From assembly GCF_006538705.1 (NCBI RefSeq), contig NZ_BJLP01000026.1, positions 1 to 53,255 of the forward strand: a stretch of 53,255 bases of DNA, in the 5' to 3' direction. This document shows positions 18,614 to 29,277 of this stretch, piece after piece; within the stretch, counting starts at the first letter, position 1; every line of letters begins with the position of its first letter. The translations under genes and the position numbers were made by a program. This stretch comes from Cellulomonas uda. Its GTDB lineage: Bacteria > Actinomycetota > Actinomycetes > Actinomycetales > Cellulomonadaceae. Below the pieces are notes generated by a model. The model was not told where the DNA came from and made no database searches. It saw nothing but the letters and a program-made list of their open reading frames with translations.

Positions 18614-19081
18614 ATGCCCCGCCTCGCCGTCGGCGACGTCGCACCCGACTTCACGCTGCCCACGGCGGACGGCGGCTCGCTGACGCTCTCGGACCTGCGC
18701 GGGCGCCGGGTGGTCGTGTACTTCTACCCGGCCGCGGGGACGCCGGGCTGCACGAAGCAGGCGTGCGACTTCCGCGACTCGCTCGCGGCACTCCAGGGAG
18801 CGGGCCTGACGGTCGTCGGCGTGTCACCCGATCCGGTGGCGAAGCTCGCGGCGTTCGCCGCCGAGGAGCACCTGACCTTCCCGCTGGTGTCCGACGAGTC
18901 GCGCGAGACCCTGCAGGCGTGGGGTGCGTACGGCGAGAAGCAGCTGTACGGCAAGACGGTCACCGGCGTCATCCGGTCGACGGTCGTGCTCGACGCGGAC
19001 GGCGTGGTCGAGCTCGCGCAGTACAACGTGCGCGCGACGGGCCACGTCGCGAAGCTGCGCCGGGACCTCGGCATCGCCTGA
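18614..19081 (+). CDS. bcp: thioredoxin-dependent thiol peroxidase (Bcp/PrxQ)
   Basis: A 155-aa peroxiredoxin that reduces hydroperoxides in the cytosol using thioredoxin. [19 protein letters not shown] shows the peroxidatic Cys46 and the resolving Cys51, the usual Bcp arrangement; the conserved Arg is in [10 protein letters not shown]. Length is typical. ATG 18614 has AAGGAG 6-7 nt upstream; ATG 18587 in the repeat would add nine residues and is less likely. It is divergent from the groES-like gene, and a thioredoxin gene lies at 22091. Confidence 0.95.
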   Translation: MPRLAVGDVAPDFTLPTADGGSLTLSDLRGRRVVVYFYPAAGTPGCTKQACDFRDSLAALQGAGLTVVGVSPDPVAKLAAFAAEEHLTFPLVSDESRETLQAWGAYGEKQLYGKTVTGVIRSTVVLDADGVVELAQYNVRATGHVAKLRRDLGIA

Positions 19082-19132
19082 CCGGTCATGGCCCGACCGG
19101 TCATGATGGGGTGTGGGAGGATCGGCGCCCCG

Positions 19133-19215
19133 GCGGAAGTGGTGAAACGGCAGCCACGCCAGGTTTAGGTCCTGGTGCCCTCGCGGGCGTGCGGGTTCGA
19201 CTCCCGTCTTCCGCA
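19133..19215 (+). tRNA. tRNA-Leu (anticodon TAG)
   Basis: Class II tRNA with long variable arm: acceptor GCGGAAG/CTTCCGC, anticodon loop TTTAGGT. The genomic 3' end reads ACCG, so the CCA end is not encoded. A direct repeat GACCGGTCATG (two copies, 19080-19105) lies just upstream. Confidence 0.95.
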
Positions 19216-19388
19216 CCGCGCGGTGCCCCCCCGCTCGTGGCGGGCCGGGGCTCCGCCTCCTCAGGTGTCGAGCACCCGACCGGCCTCACGGCCGGTCCCA
19301 CGCCGGTCCGCGTCTCGCCATGCGGACCGGTCGCGTGGACACACCCAGACAATTGCCCAGCCGAACCAACAAATCGGCACATTGGCAC

Positions 19389-19402
19389 GTTTCACCTGAA
19401 AC
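19389..19402. promoter_or_regulatory. 14-bp palindrome GTTTCACCTGAAAC
   Basis: Perfect 6-bp arms (GTTTCA/TGAAAC) separated by CC, 160 bp upstream of the binding-protein gene, in an AT-enriched patch. It is of the size bound by dimeric repressors. Confidence 0.4.
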
Positions 19403-19453
19403 CTCGTCGGCCAAACCGGTCCGTGTCGCCCGAAGTGCTTCATATCCTCTCCG

Positions 19454-19469
19454 TGGGAGCGCGCTCACA
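19454..19469. promoter_or_regulatory. LacI-type operator-like site
   Basis: TGGGAGCGCGCTCACA, a near-palindrome with half-sites TGGGAGCG and TGTGAGCG. It resembles the CelR-type cellulase operator TGGGAGCGCTCCCA but with two extra central bases. It lies about 90 bp before the binding-protein start. Confidence 0.4.
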
Positions 19470-19561
19470 CACCGGCCTCGCGACGCAGACGTGCGTCGTC
19501 CCCTGACTGCCGGTCGGCCCCACGCGAGTCCGTCGTGACTCGGCACCGATGAGGAGATCGC

Positions 19562-20563
19562 ATGTCCAGAACGTCCCCGCGCGCCCGTGCCGCAGCAACC
19601 CTGATGACGGGGTTCCTCGCGGCCGCCCTCGCGGCGTGCAGCGCCACCGCGAGCGCCGACACCTCCGACGCGGCGACCGCCGCGGGCAGCGGTGCCGGCG
19701 GGCTCGTCACGGTCGGGTTCGCGCAACGACCGGGCGCCGACGAGGGTTGGCGCGACGCGAGCACCGCGTCGCTGCGGGCGAACCTCACGTCCGAGAACGG
19801 CGTCGAGCTCGTCGTCGCGGACACGCAGCGCACGCAGGCCGAGCAGGTCGCGGCCCTGCGCGGGTTCGTCGAGCAAGGGGTCGACGTGATCGTCTTCTCG
19901 CCGGCGGTCGAGACGGGCTGGGACGAGGTGCTCCAGGAGGTCAAGGACGCGGGCATCCCGCTGGTGCTCGTCGACGGCGCGCTCGACAGCCTCGTCGTCG
20001 AGCCCTACCTCACGTGGATCGGCCACGACTTCGAGGGCGAAGGCGTCGCCGCGGGCGAGTGGGTCGTGGCGCACCACCCCGACGCGCAGGTGGTCCAGGT
20101 CGTGGGCGCGGCCGACTCGCGGTCGCAGCGCGACCGCGCGACCGGCTTCGCGTCCGCCGTCGGGGCCAAGAACGTCGTGGGCAAGGCGGCGGGCGACGGG
20201 ACGCGCGCCGGCGGGCGGGCCGCGACGGCCGCCTTGCTCGAGGCCCACCCCGAGCTCGACGTCGTCCTCGCGCACGGCGACGACATGGCGCTGGGCGCGG
20301 TCGAGGCGGTCACGGGCGCCGACAAGGTCCCGGGCGAGGACGTCGTCGTCGTCGCGATCGGGGGGAGCCGCGCGAGCCTGCAGGCCCTCGTCGACGGGGA
20401 GATCGGCTACGTCGTGGAGTGCAACCCCGCGTTCGGCGAGCAGGTCCTCGACGCCGTGACGAAGGCGCACCAGGGCGTCGACCTGCCGCGCCGGTTCATC
20501 GTCATGGACCGCGCGTTCGACTCCTCCGCGACGCAGGCCGACGTCGACGCCCGCCCGTACTGA
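19562..20563 (+). CDS. sugar ABC-transporter substrate-binding lipoprotein (orphan)
   Basis: A 333-aa periplasmic-binding-protein type I (ribose/galactofuranose class, YtfQ-like). Residues 1-26 are a lipoprotein signal ending in lipobox LAAC (Cys26). The fold is visible in [45 protein letters not shown] and [17 protein letters not shown]. It should bind a pentose or hexose outside the membrane. No permease or ATPase is adjacent, so it either serves a transporter encoded elsewhere or acts as a sensor. GAGGAGA precedes ATG 19562. Confidence 0.88.
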   Translation: MSRTSPRARAAATLMTGFLAAALAACSATASADTSDAATAAGSGAGGLVTVGFAQRPGADEGWRDASTASLRANLTSENGVELVVADTQRTQAEQVAALRGFVEQGVDVIVFSPAVETGWDEVLQEVKDAGIPLVLVDGALDSLVVEPYLTWIGHDFEGEGVAAGEWVVAHHPDAQVVQVVGAADSRSQRDRATGFASAVGAKNVVGKAAGDGTRAGGRAATAALLEAHPELDVVLAHGDDMALGAVEAVTGADKVPGEDVVVVAIGGSRASLQALVDGEIGYVVECNPAFGEQVLDAVTKAHQGVDLPRRFIVMDRAFDSSATQADVDARPY

Positions 20564-20640
20564 CGCCGGCCGCGGGTCGGCTCCCCCGGCCCGTGTGAAG
20601 CGATTGGGAGGGTTACGCCGTCCTCTACCCGGTGGCGAGG

Positions 20641-20692
20641 CTGCCCACAAGGGGCAGACGGCCCACCCGCGCGGGTCCCGCGCGGGTGGGCC
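20641..20692 (+). terminator. double hairpin downstream of the binding-protein gene
   Basis: A small stem CTGCCC/GGGCAG (20641-20657) and then a near-perfect inverted repeat of 16-bp arms around one T (20660-20692), within the 148 bp before the next gene. It probably terminates the upstream transcript; it could also shape the 5' UTR of the CBM2 gene. Confidence 0.65.
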
Positions 20693-20711
20693 CCACGAGA
20701 GGACGTACGCG

Positions 20712-21989
20712 ATGCATCCCAGCACGACGAGGTTCTGGCGCGCGGCGCTGGCGGCGACGACCGCGGTCGCGGCCGCGCTGGGCGCGACGGTCGCGGCGGT
20801 CGCGACCGGGAGCGCCGCCCAGGCGGCAGGCTGCCAGGTGGCCTGGAGCACCAGCTCCTGGCCGGGCGGTTTCACCGCCGACGTCCGGGTGACGCCCGGC
20901 GCGGCCACGCACGGCTGGACGCTCACCTGGACCTGGCCGTCGGGCCAGCGCGTCACCCAGGCGTGGAGCTCGACCGTCACGCAGTCGGGCTCGGCGGTGA
21001 CCGTGACGAACGCGCCGTGGAACGGCGAGCTCGCCGCCGGCGCCACGACGTCGTTCGGGTTCCAGGGCACGTGGACGGGCGAGAACGCGGCGCCGACCGA
21101 CTTCGCGCTCGACGGTGTCGCGTGCAACGGGGGCACGACGCCGACGCCGGACCCGACCGTCGACCCGACCGACGAGCCGACGCAGGACCCGACGGACGAC
21201 CCCACGCAGGACCCGACCGACGAGCCCACCACCGAGCCGACGCAGGACCCGACCGACGAGCCGACGCAGGACCCCACGGACGACCCCACGACGACGCCGG
21301 CGACGTGCGGCACCGCGGTGTTCTGCGACGGGCTGGAGACCCAGACGAGCGCCACACCGTCCGGCACCTGGGCCGTGACGTACCCCGACTGCTCGGGCAG
21401 CGGGCGGGCCGTCGTCGACTCGACGGTCGCGCACTCCGGCAGCCGGTCGCTGCGCGTCGACGGCGGGGCCGGCTACTGCAACCACGTGTTCGTCCAGGCG
21501 CAGCCGAGCGCCCCGCTGCCGCGCACGGTGTACGTGCGGTTCTGGGTCCGCCACACCACCGCCCTGCCCGTCTCGCACACGACGTACCTGGCGATGCGGG
21601 ACGCGAACGACGGCAACCGTGACCTGCGCATGGGAGGCCAGAACGCGCTGATGCAGTGGAACCGCTCGTCGGACGACGCGACGCTGCCCGAGCAGAGCCC
21701 CGCCGGTCTGACCCGGACCGCGCAGCTGCCCGCGGGCGGGTCGTGGCACTGCGCCGAGGTGCTCGTCGAGGGCGCCGCGGGGCGTCTGACGACGTACCTC
21801 GACGGCTGGGCCGTGCCGGGCCTGATCGTCGACGGCACGCCGACGCACGACATCGACGGCCAGTGGCTGAACAAGGCCTGGTCGCCCCGGCTCACCGACC
21901 TGCGGCTCGGCTGGGAGTCCTACGGCGACGGCGCCGACACGCTGTGGTTCGACGACGTCGTCGTCGCCGACAGCCGCGTGGGCTGCTGA
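20712..21989 (+). CDS. secreted CBM2 - DPT linker - Cip1-like protein
   Basis: A 425-aa secreted protein. Residues 1-39 are a Sec signal (cleavage near AAQAAG). Residues 40-140 are a family 2 carbohydrate-binding module with the end Cys pair (C41, C138) and surface Trp residues (W50, [19 protein letters not shown]). Residues 141-197 are an acidic PTDEPTQDP repeat linker. Residues 198-425 match, from memory, fungal Cip1: [68 protein letters not shown]. Cip1 is co-induced with cellulases; its activity is debated (lyase-like fold). The role here is likely plant-wall binding or attack. Confidence 0.88.
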   Translation: MHPSTTRFWRAALAATTAVAAALGATVAAVATGSAAQAAGCQVAWSTSSWPGGFTADVRVTPGAATHGWTLTWTWPSGQRVTQAWSSTVTQSGSAVTVTNAPWNGELAAGATTSFGFQGTWTGENAAPTDFALDGVACNGGTTPTPDPTVDPTDEPTQDPTDDPTQDPTDEPTTEPTQDPTDEPTQDPTDDPTTTPATCGTAVFCDGLETQTSATPSGTWAVTYPDCSGSGRAVVDSTVAHSGSRSLRVDGGAGYCNHVFVQAQPSAPLPRTVYVRFWVRHTTALPVSHTTYLAMRDANDGNRDLRMGGQNALMQWNRSSDDATLPEQSPAGLTRTAQLPAGGSWHCAEVLVEGAAGRLTTYLDGWAVPGLIVDGTPTHDIDGQWLNKAWSPRLTDLRLGWESYGDGADTLWFDDVVVADSRVGC

Positions 21990-22025
21990 CGGACCGGCCC
22001 CCGCCCGCTGCGGGGCCGTGAGACG

Positions 22026-22063
22026 ACGACGGCGCCCACCCCGCCGGGGGTGGGCGCCGTCGT
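22026..22063. terminator. bidirectional terminator
   Basis: A 17-bp perfect stem (ACGACGGCGCCCACCCC) with loop GCCG between the convergent CBM2-Cip1 and thioredoxin genes. Confidence 0.85.
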
Positions 22064-22090
22064 GTCAGCGGGCGAGGGCCGCCTGCAGGG

Positions 22091-22462
22091 TCAGGCCTGA
22101 CCGTCCGAGGCCGCGGCGATCTTCGCGCGGACCTCGTCCATGTCGAGGTCCTTGACCGCCTGGACGACCTGCTCGAGCGCGGGCCCGGGCAGCGCACCGG
22201 CCTGGTTGAAGACGAGGATGCCCTCGCGGAAGGCCATGAGCGTCGGGATCGAGAAGATCTGGAGCTCGGCGGCGAGCTGCTGCTCGGCCTCGGTGTCGAC
22301 CTTGCCGAACACCACGTCCTGGTGCTGCTGCGACGACGCCTCGAAGACGGGACCGAACCGCTTGCACGGCCCGCACCACTCCGCCCAGAAGTCCACGAGG
22401 ACGATGTCGTTGTCGGCGATGGTCTGGCCGAGGGTGTCGGCGGTGAGCGTCGTGGTGGCCAT
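22091..22462 (-). CDS. thioredoxin
   Basis: A 123-aa thioredoxin with active site FWAEWCGPCKRF (Cys30, Cys33) and cis-Pro segment FSIPTLMAFREG. It has a slightly longer, acidic C-terminus (DLDMDEVRAKIAAASDG) than TrxA. It acts as a cytosolic disulfide reductant, plausibly for Bcp among others. ATG 22462 has an excellent Shine-Dalgarno (AAGGAGG, 6 nt spacer). It stands alone, not with trxB, so it is probably a secondary thioredoxin. Confidence 0.93.
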   Translation of the reverse strand: MATTTLTADTLGQTIADNDIVLVDFWAEWCGPCKRFGPVFEASSQQHQDVVFGKVDTEAEQQLAAELQIFSIPTLMAFREGILVFNQAGALPGPALEQVVQAVKDLDMDEVRAKIAAASDGQA

Positions 22463-22601
22463 GGCGGCCCTCCTTCAGGGTCTCGGGGGTTCCGCCCGCT
22501 AGAAGGCGTCGCACGCTCGGGGTATTCCCGTGCCCGGGGCGATTCGGGCTCCCTGCGCGCGCCTGTGACCCGTTCGCGGGCGAGCACGGTAGAACGGCAC
22601 G

Positions 22602-23156
22602 GTGACCGAGACGGCCGAGTTCCCGCCCTCCCCCGAGCGCCCGTCGGGCTGGCTCCCGCCCGAGGAGATCGCGCGCGTGCGTGGCCTCATGCCGCTCGTC
22701 TACGTCGACGCGGTCCCGGTGCGCGTGGACGACTCCGGCGACGTCGTCGCGGTCGGGCTGCTGCTGCGCGTGACGCGCGAGGGCGTGATGTCGCGCGCGC
22801 TCGTCTCGGGCCGCGTGATGTACCACGAGCGGGTGCGGGACGCCCTGGTCCGGCACATCGAGAAGGACCTCGGGCCGGTCGCGCTGCCGCAGATCCCCGC
22901 CTCGCCGCAGCCGTTCACGGTCGCGGAGTACTTCCCCACGCCGGGCGTCACGTCGTACCACGACCCCCGCCAGCACGCGGTGTCGCTCGCGTACGTCGTG
23001 CCCGTGCTGGGCGACTGCCGCCCGCAGCAGGACGCGATCGACCTCGCCTGGCTGACGCCGGAGGAGGCGTGCGGCGAGCAGGTGCAGGTCGAGATGACCG
23101 GCGGGCAGGGCGTGCTGCTGCGCCAGGCGATGGCGCACGTGGGCCGCCTGCCCTGA
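22602..23156 (+). CDS. DUF4916 / NUDIX-like protein
   Basis: A 184-aa protein of the actinobacterial DUF4916 group, which has a NUDIX fold. Segments WLPPEEIARVRGLMPLVYVD, AEYFPTPGVTSYHDPRQHAV and WLTPEEACGEQVQVEMTGGQ are typical. I do not see the full Nudix box Gx5Ex7REUxEExGU, so hydrolase activity is uncertain. GTG 22602 follows TAGAAC (22590-22595) by 6 nt and has no Shine-Dalgarno, suggesting leaderless expression. Confidence 0.78.
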   Translation: MTETAEFPPSPERPSGWLPPEEIARVRGLMPLVYVDAVPVRVDDSGDVVAVGLLLRVTREGVMSRALVSGRVMYHERVRDALVRHIEKDLGPVALPQIPASPQPFTVAEYFPTPGVTSYHDPRQHAVSLAYVVPVLGDCRPQQDAIDLAWLTPEEACGEQVQVEMTGGQGVLLRQAMAHVGRLP

Positions 23157-23196
23157 GCCCCCGGGCCCCTGGGCCCCCGAGCCGCGGCGTCCGTCG

Positions 23197-24947
<1,751 letters not shown>

Positions 24948-24948
<1 letters not shown>

Positions 24949-25595
24949 CAGCCGCCGGTGCCCTCGTCGGGACCGGACAGGACGCGCGCGACGACCGGCG
25001 CGAGCGCGCGGAACGCCTGCCCCCGGTGGCTGATCGCGTTCTTCTCCTGCGCGGAGAGCTCGGCGCACGTGCGCGACTCGCCGAGCGGCACGAGCGCCGG
25101 GTCGTACCCGAAGCCTCCGGCACCCCGCGGCGCGAGCGCGAGCGTCCCGACGAGCGCGCCCGTCTCGACGTGCTCGAACCCGTCGGGCGTCACGAGCGCC
25201 GCCGCGCACACGAAGCGCGCACCGCGGTGGGGGTCGCGGATGTCGGCGAGCTGCGCGAGCAGCAGCTCGAGGTTCGCCGCGTCGTCGCCGTGCCGCCCCG
25301 CCCAGCGCGCCGAGAAGATGCCGGGTGCGCCGCCGAGCACGTCCACGGCCAGGCCGGAGTCGTCCGCGACCGCGGGCAGACCCGTGAACGCCGCGAGCGC
25401 GCGGGCCTTGAGCAGCGCGTTCTGCTCGAACGTCACGCCGTCCTCGACGGGCTCGGGCGCGCCGACGTCACGGGCGCCCACCACCGCGTCGGCCGCCAGG
25501 CCGGGGAGCACGGGGGCGAGGATCGCGCGCAGCTCGCCGACCTTGTGCGCGTTGTGCGTGGCGAGCACCAGGCGCGCGCCGGCCGGGACGCTCAC
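24948..25595 (-). CDS. rdgB: dITP/XTP pyrophosphatase (RdgB/HAM1)
   Basis: A 215-aa house-cleaning NTP pyrophosphatase that removes dITP, dXTP and ITP. Motifs: [18 protein letters not shown] (substrate-binding TxNxxK), [14 protein letters not shown] (metal-binding Asp), [12 protein letters not shown] and SHRGQAF. GTG 25595 overlaps the rph stop (GTGA), and the stop overlaps the ABC-F start. rph-rdgB order is conserved in actinobacteria. Confidence 0.95.
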
Positions 25596-26380
25596 GCGAC
25601 GCCCTCGACGCGCGTCGCCGAGCCGTCCGAGGGCGGCGCCGCGAGCGCGGCGGCCTGCAGCGCGGCGAGGCGTGCGGTGCCCGCGAGCGCGAGGTCGAGC
25701 AGCGCGTCCAGCTCGCTGCGCACGAACGGCGCGTGCTCGGCGGTGCCCTGCACCTCGACGAACGCCCCCGAGCCGGTCACGACGACGTTCATGTCGGTCT
25801 CGGCGCGCACGTCCTCCACGTACGGCAGGTCGAGCACCGGCACGCCGTCGACGATCCCGACGCTCACGGCCGACACCGAGTCGCGCAGGACCTGGCGACC
25901 CGGTGCGACGATCCGCTGGTCGACCGCCCAGGCCACCGCGTCGGCGAGCGCCACGTAGGCGCCGGTGATCGACGCGGTGCGCGTGCCGCCGTCGGCCTGC
26001 AGCACGTCGCAGTCGAGGACGACGGTGTTCTCGCCCAGGGCCGCGACGTCCACGACGGCGCGCAGCGAGCGGCCGATCAGCCGCGAGATCTCGTGCGTGC
26101 GGCCGCCGACCTTGCCGCGCACCGACTCGCGGTCCGAGCGGCTGTCCGTGGCGCGCGGCAGCATCGAGTACTCGGCCGTGACCCAGCCCTCCCCCGAGCC
26201 CTTGCGCCAGCGCGGGACACCCTCCGTGAAGGACGCGACGCACAGCACCTTCGTGCCACCGAACTCGACGAGGACCGAGCCCTCGCCGGCGGTCAGGAAC
26301 CGGCGCGTGATGGTGACGGGCCGCAGCTCGTCGGCGGCACGCCCGTCCGGGCGCGCGGAGGTCACAGGGGTGGAAGACAT
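25592..26380 (-). CDS. rph: ribonuclease PH
   Basis: A 262-aa phosphorolytic 3'-5' exoribonuclease that trims tRNA 3' ends. Typical segments are [72 protein letters not shown] and [19 protein letters not shown]. Length is typical. ATG 26380 follows TAGGCT (minus strand 26392-26387) by 6 nt, so a leaderless transcript starting here probably drives rph-rdgB-ABC-F. Confidence 0.96.
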   Translation of the reverse strand: MSSTPVTSARPDGRAADELRPVTITRRFLTAGEGSVLVEFGGTKVLCVASFTEGVPRWRKGSGEGWVTAEYSMLPRATDSRSDRESVRGKVGGRTHEISRLIGRSLRAVVDVAALGENTVVLDCDVLQADGGTRTASITGAYVALADAVAWAVDQRIVAPGRQVLRDSVSAVSVGIVDGVPVLDLPYVEDVRAETDMNVVVTGSGAFVEVQGTAEHAPFVRSELDALLDLALAGTARLAALQAAALAAPPSDGSATRVEGVA

Positions 26381-26453
26381 GCCACGAGCCTAACGACCCG
26401 GGCGCGCGGCCCCGTCGGCGGTCCGGGCCGCGTGACGCCGCGCGGGGGTGCGC

Positions 26454-27239
26454 TCAGAGCGTGAACACCGCACCGGGACGAGCGACGTCGATCCGGCCCG
26501 CGTACGCGCGGGACGCGTGGGCGACCACGTCGCGCGGGTCCTCCCACGCGGTCAGGTGCGTCAGCACCAGGCGGCCGCTGCCCCCGCGCGCCGCCGCGGC
26601 GCCCGCCCGTGCACCGGTCAGGTGGATGCCCCGCACGTGGTCGTCCAGCCCGTCCCGGAACCCGGCCTCGCACAGCAGCAGGTCCGTCCGTGCGAGCGTG
26701 TCGAGGCCGGGACACTCGTCCGTGTCGCCCGTGTACCCGAGCGTCACGTCGCGCGACGGGTCCTCGTCGGAGGGCCCCGCCACGAGCAGCCCGAACGCCG
26801 GCACGGGGTGCTCGACCGGCACCGGCGTGAGGGTCAGCGGCCCGATGCGCACCGGCGCGGCCGGGTCCCACGTGCGGAACCGGAACTGCCCGTCCAGCTC
26901 GGTCGCCGGGTCCTTGCCGGCCATGTCCGCGAGCCGCTGCTGGGTCCCCTCGGGGCCCCACACGTCGACCGCGGGCAGCGGACCGTCGGGCCGGTAGCGG
27001 CGCAGCACGTTGAGCACGACGAGGTCCGCGACGTGGTCCGAGTGCAGGTGCGAGACCGCGACCGCGTCGAGCGCCGTCGGGTCGCCGTAGCGCTGCAGCG
27101 GGCTCAGCGCACCGTTGCCGATGTCGAGCAGCACGTTCCACGTGCGCCCGTCGGCGTCGTCGGCCTGCACGAGGTACGACGAGGCGGCCGCCTCCGCCGA
27201 CGGGTACGAGCCGGCGCAGCCGATCACGACGAGTCTCAT
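26454..27239 (-). CDS. MBL-fold hydrolase, candidate cyclic-nucleotide phosphodiesterase
   Basis: A 261-aa metallo-beta-lactamase-fold protein. Metal ligands: AVSHLHSDHVADLVV (HxHxDH), PVPVEHPVPAFG, LGYTGDTDECPGLD and a late His (LVLTHLTAW). It sits between murI and rph, the position of mycobacterial Rv1339, reported as an atypical cAMP phosphodiesterase; the present gene is plausibly orthologous by motif and position. Earlier annotation would be RNase Z-like. ATG 27239 has GGAGG about 10 nt upstream. Confidence 0.85.
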   Translation of the reverse strand: MRLVVIGCAGSYPSAEAAASSYLVQADDADGRTWNVLLDIGNGALSPLQRYGDPTALDAVAVSHLHSDHVADLVVLNVLRRYRPDGPLPAVDVWGPEGTQQRLADMAGKDPATELDGQFRFRTWDPAAPVRIGPLTLTPVPVEHPVPAFGLLVAGPSDEDPSRDVTLGYTGDTDECPGLDTLARTDLLLCEAGFRDGLDDHVRGIHLTGARAGAAAARGGSGRLVLTHLTAWEDPRDVVAHASRAYAGRIDVARPGAVFTL

Positions 27240-27299
27240 CTCGGGGCCTCCGCGGCGCGACGACGACGGGTCTCGGGGCTGGTGGGACCGTCCGGCGGG

Positions 27300-27347
27300 G
27301 CCGTCACGGTTGGCGTCACGGCTGCCGTCACAGGTGCCGTCACCGCA
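27300..27347. repeat. four 12-bp imperfect tandem repeats
   Basis: Units GCCGTCACGGTT, GGCGTCACGGCT, GCCGTCACAGGT, GCCGTCACCGCA. The last contains the murI stop codon. It fills the gap between murI and the MBL gene. Confidence 0.75.
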
Positions 27348-28155
27348 GGGCCCCGGCGGGCTCGACGGCGTCGACCTCGGGCCCCAGGAACCGGCGGGCG
27401 AGCGTCCGGAACGACTCCGGGTCACCCGTCGCGAGGAAGCGGTGCTGCGGCGGGCCGGCGTCGACAGAGCGCTCGAGACCGTGCGCGACGAGCGTGCGGT
27501 AGACGTCCTTCGCGGTCTCCTCGGCGCTCGAGACGAGCGTGACCTCCTCGCCCATGACGTACGAGATCGCGCCCGTCAGCAGCGGGTAGTGCGTGCAGCC
27601 CAGCACGAGCGTGTCGACCCCCGCCTCGCGTACCGGGTCGAGGTACTCGTGCGCGACCGCGAGCACCTCGGGGCCGGACGTCACGCCCGCCTCGACGAGC
27701 GGCACGAACCGCGGGCACGCCTGCGTCACGAGGCTCAGGCCGGGGGCGACCGCGAACGCGTCGTCGTACGCGAGCGACTCCACGGTCGCCCGCGTGGCGA
27801 TCACGCCGATCCGCCCCGTGCGCGTCGCGGCGACCGCGCGTCGCGCCGCGGGCAGGATCACCTCGACCACGGGGATGCCGCGGCGCAGCGTGTACCGCTC
27901 GCGCGCGTCGCGCAGCATCGCCGCCGACGCCGTGTTGCACGCGATGACCAGCAGCTTCACGCCGGCATCGACCAGGTCGTCCATCACCTGCAGCGCGAAC
28001 GCGCGCACGGCGGCCAGGGGCTTGGTGCCGTACGGCGTGTTGAGGGTGTCGCCGATGTAGAGCGTCGACTCGTGCGGGAGCTGGTCGAGGATCGCTCTCG
28101 CGACCGTCAGGCCCCCGACGCCGGAGTCGAAGATCCCGATGGGCGCGTCGTTCAC
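27340..28155 (-). CDS. murI: glutamate racemase
   Basis: A 271-aa enzyme making D-glutamate for peptidoglycan. The two catalytic Cys lie in [11 protein letters not shown] (Cys73) and [11 protein letters not shown] (near residue 185), with the N-terminal [15 protein letters not shown] and [15 protein letters not shown] 28155 follows TAGGCT (28168-28163) by 7 nt, so it can be transcribed leaderless in addition to read-through from clpS-DUF2017. The stop lies in a 12-bp repeat. Confidence 0.96.
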   Translation of the reverse strand: MNDAPIGIFDSGVGGLTVARAILDQLPHESTLYIGDTLNTPYGTKPLAAVRAFALQVMDDLVDAGVKLLVIACNTASAAMLRDARERYTLRRGIPVVEVILPAARRAVAATRTGRIGVIATRATVESLAYDDAFAVAPGLSLVTQACPRFVPLVEAGVTSGPEVLAVAHEYLDPVREAGVDTLVLGCTHYPLLTGAISYVMGEEVTLVSSAEETAKDVYRTLVAHGLERSVDAGPPQHRFLATGDPESFRTLARRFLGPEVDAVEPAGALR

Positions 28156-28165
28156 GCGGACGAGC

Positions 28166-28933
28166 CTAGCCCGCGGATCCGCCGCGTCCCTCCGGGCCGG
28201 GGCCGGGGCCGCCGTGTGTCGCGTCACGCGAGCGGACCCGGACGAGCATCGCGGTGACGAGCGTCTCCTGCAGCTCCGAGAGCATCGCGTACACGCCGAT
28301 GAACGCGCGGCGCACGGCCGCGGCCTCTCCACCGTCGCCGCCGCCGCCGTCCCGTCCGCCGCCCGCGTCGTGGCCGGACGCCGCGTGCAGCTCGGCGTAG
28401 ACGCGCTCACCGTCCTCGTCGGTCCGGATCCCGAGGCGGTCGGCCAGCACGATCCGCACGTCCGTCATCGCCGCCGCCACGGCCGGGGCCTCCGCGGCCG
28501 TGATGGCGACCGCGTCCCCCTGCCGCCCGCCCGGTGTGCGCAGCGCGTGCCACCACGTGCGCAGCCCGGCGATCTTGCGCGCCCGCAGGTCGGCGTCCGT
28601 CAGGCGGCGGAACTCCGCGGCCTGCTCCGGGTCGTCGCTCGCGTCGGGCAGCAGCCGGCGCACCGCGGGGTCCGTCGGTGCCTCGACCGGTCGCTGCCAG
28701 GGCCAGCCGAGCGCGTGCAGCGGTGGCTCCTCGACGAGCTCGTCGTCGTCGAGCTCGTCGGAGGCGTCGGCGTGGGACGGCGCGCCCACGTCCGTACGCA
28801 ACCGGCCCGCCGTGCGGAACTTCTCGGCGCCGAGCAGCACCGCGACCTCGGACGCGATGCCCGCGAGGACCGCACGCTCGTCGGCGTCGAGCCGCGCCAC
28901 GTACTCCTGCTGGCGTGCGACGAACCCGCGCAT
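28166..28933 (-). CDS. DUF2017 family protein
   Basis: A 255-aa protein of the actinobacterial DUF2017 family, always near clpS. It begins [20 protein letters not shown] and contains [19 protein letters not shown] and [20 protein letters not shown]; residues near 205-220 are a Gly/Asp-rich insert ([13 protein letters not shown]). Function is unknown. Its ATG overlaps the clpS stop (TGATG), so it is co-translated with ClpS, and a link to the ClpS/ClpP N-degron pathway is inferred from synteny only. Confidence 0.88.
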   Translation of the reverse strand: MRGFVARQQEYVARLDADERAVLAGIASEVAVLLGAEKFRTAGRLRTDVGAPSHADASDELDDDELVEEPPLHALGWPWQRPVEAPTDPAVRRLLPDASDDPEQAAEFRRLTDADLRARKIAGLRTWWHALRTPGGRQGDAVAITAAEAPAVAAAMTDVRIVLADRLGIRTDEDGERVYAELHAASGHDAGGGRDGGGGDGGEAAAVRRAFIGVYAMLSELQETLVTAMLVRVRSRDATHGGPGPGPEGRGGSAG

Positions 28934-29226
28934 CAGTGCCCGCTGCGCTGCAGGGTCGCCCACAGCCCGAACCCGTGCATCGCCTGCACGTCGACCTCCA
29001 TCGCCTCGAGCGTGCCGCGCGAGACGACCGCCCGGCCCTCGGTGTGCACTCGCCGCATCAGCTGCTCGGCGACCGTGCGCGGGTGCCCGAAGTACGACTC
29101 GAACACGTACGTCACGTAGGTCATGAGGTTGACCGGGTCGTTCCAGACGATCGTCACCCACGGGTCGTCGACCGACGTCTGCGCGTCGGAGGCGACGACC
29201 TCGTCGAGATGCGGTGCCGAGCTCAC
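28933..29226 (-). CDS. clpS: ATP-dependent Clp protease adaptor ClpS
   Basis: A 97-aa adaptor that hands N-degron substrates to the Clp unfoldase. [20 protein letters not shown] carries the NDxxNxMxYV signature, followed by [23 protein letters not shown] 29226 follows TAGAGT (29239-29234) by 7 nt, which selects this start over nearby upstream GTGs. The clpS and pncB promoters are back-to-back, as in mycobacteria. Confidence 0.95.
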   Translation of the reverse strand: MSSAPHLDEVVASDAQTSVDDPWVTIVWNDPVNLMTYVTYVFESYFGHPRTVAEQLMRRVHTEGRAVVSRGTLEAMEVDVQAMHGFGLWATLQRSGH

Positions 29227-29277
29227 GGGGACCACTCTAGGCAGCGCGCACACGTGCTTCACCCCTAGCGTGTGGCC

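Larger units (their letters stand above)
19216..19561. other. 346-bp intergenic region with regulatory dyads
   Basis: No gene is seen. The first part holds a weak hairpin (GACCGGCC/GGCCGGTC, 19278-19297) that may end tRNA-Leu transcription. 19340-19445 is clearly less GC-rich than the surroundings and carries two dyads listed separately, followed by the Shine-Dalgarno of the binding-protein gene. CATATC at 19441-19446 is a possible -10. Confidence 0.6.

Noticed and set aside
21140..21300. Regular 9-27 bp repeats
   Set aside because: They encode the PTDEPTQDP linker of the CBM2-Cip1 protein and are explained by that.
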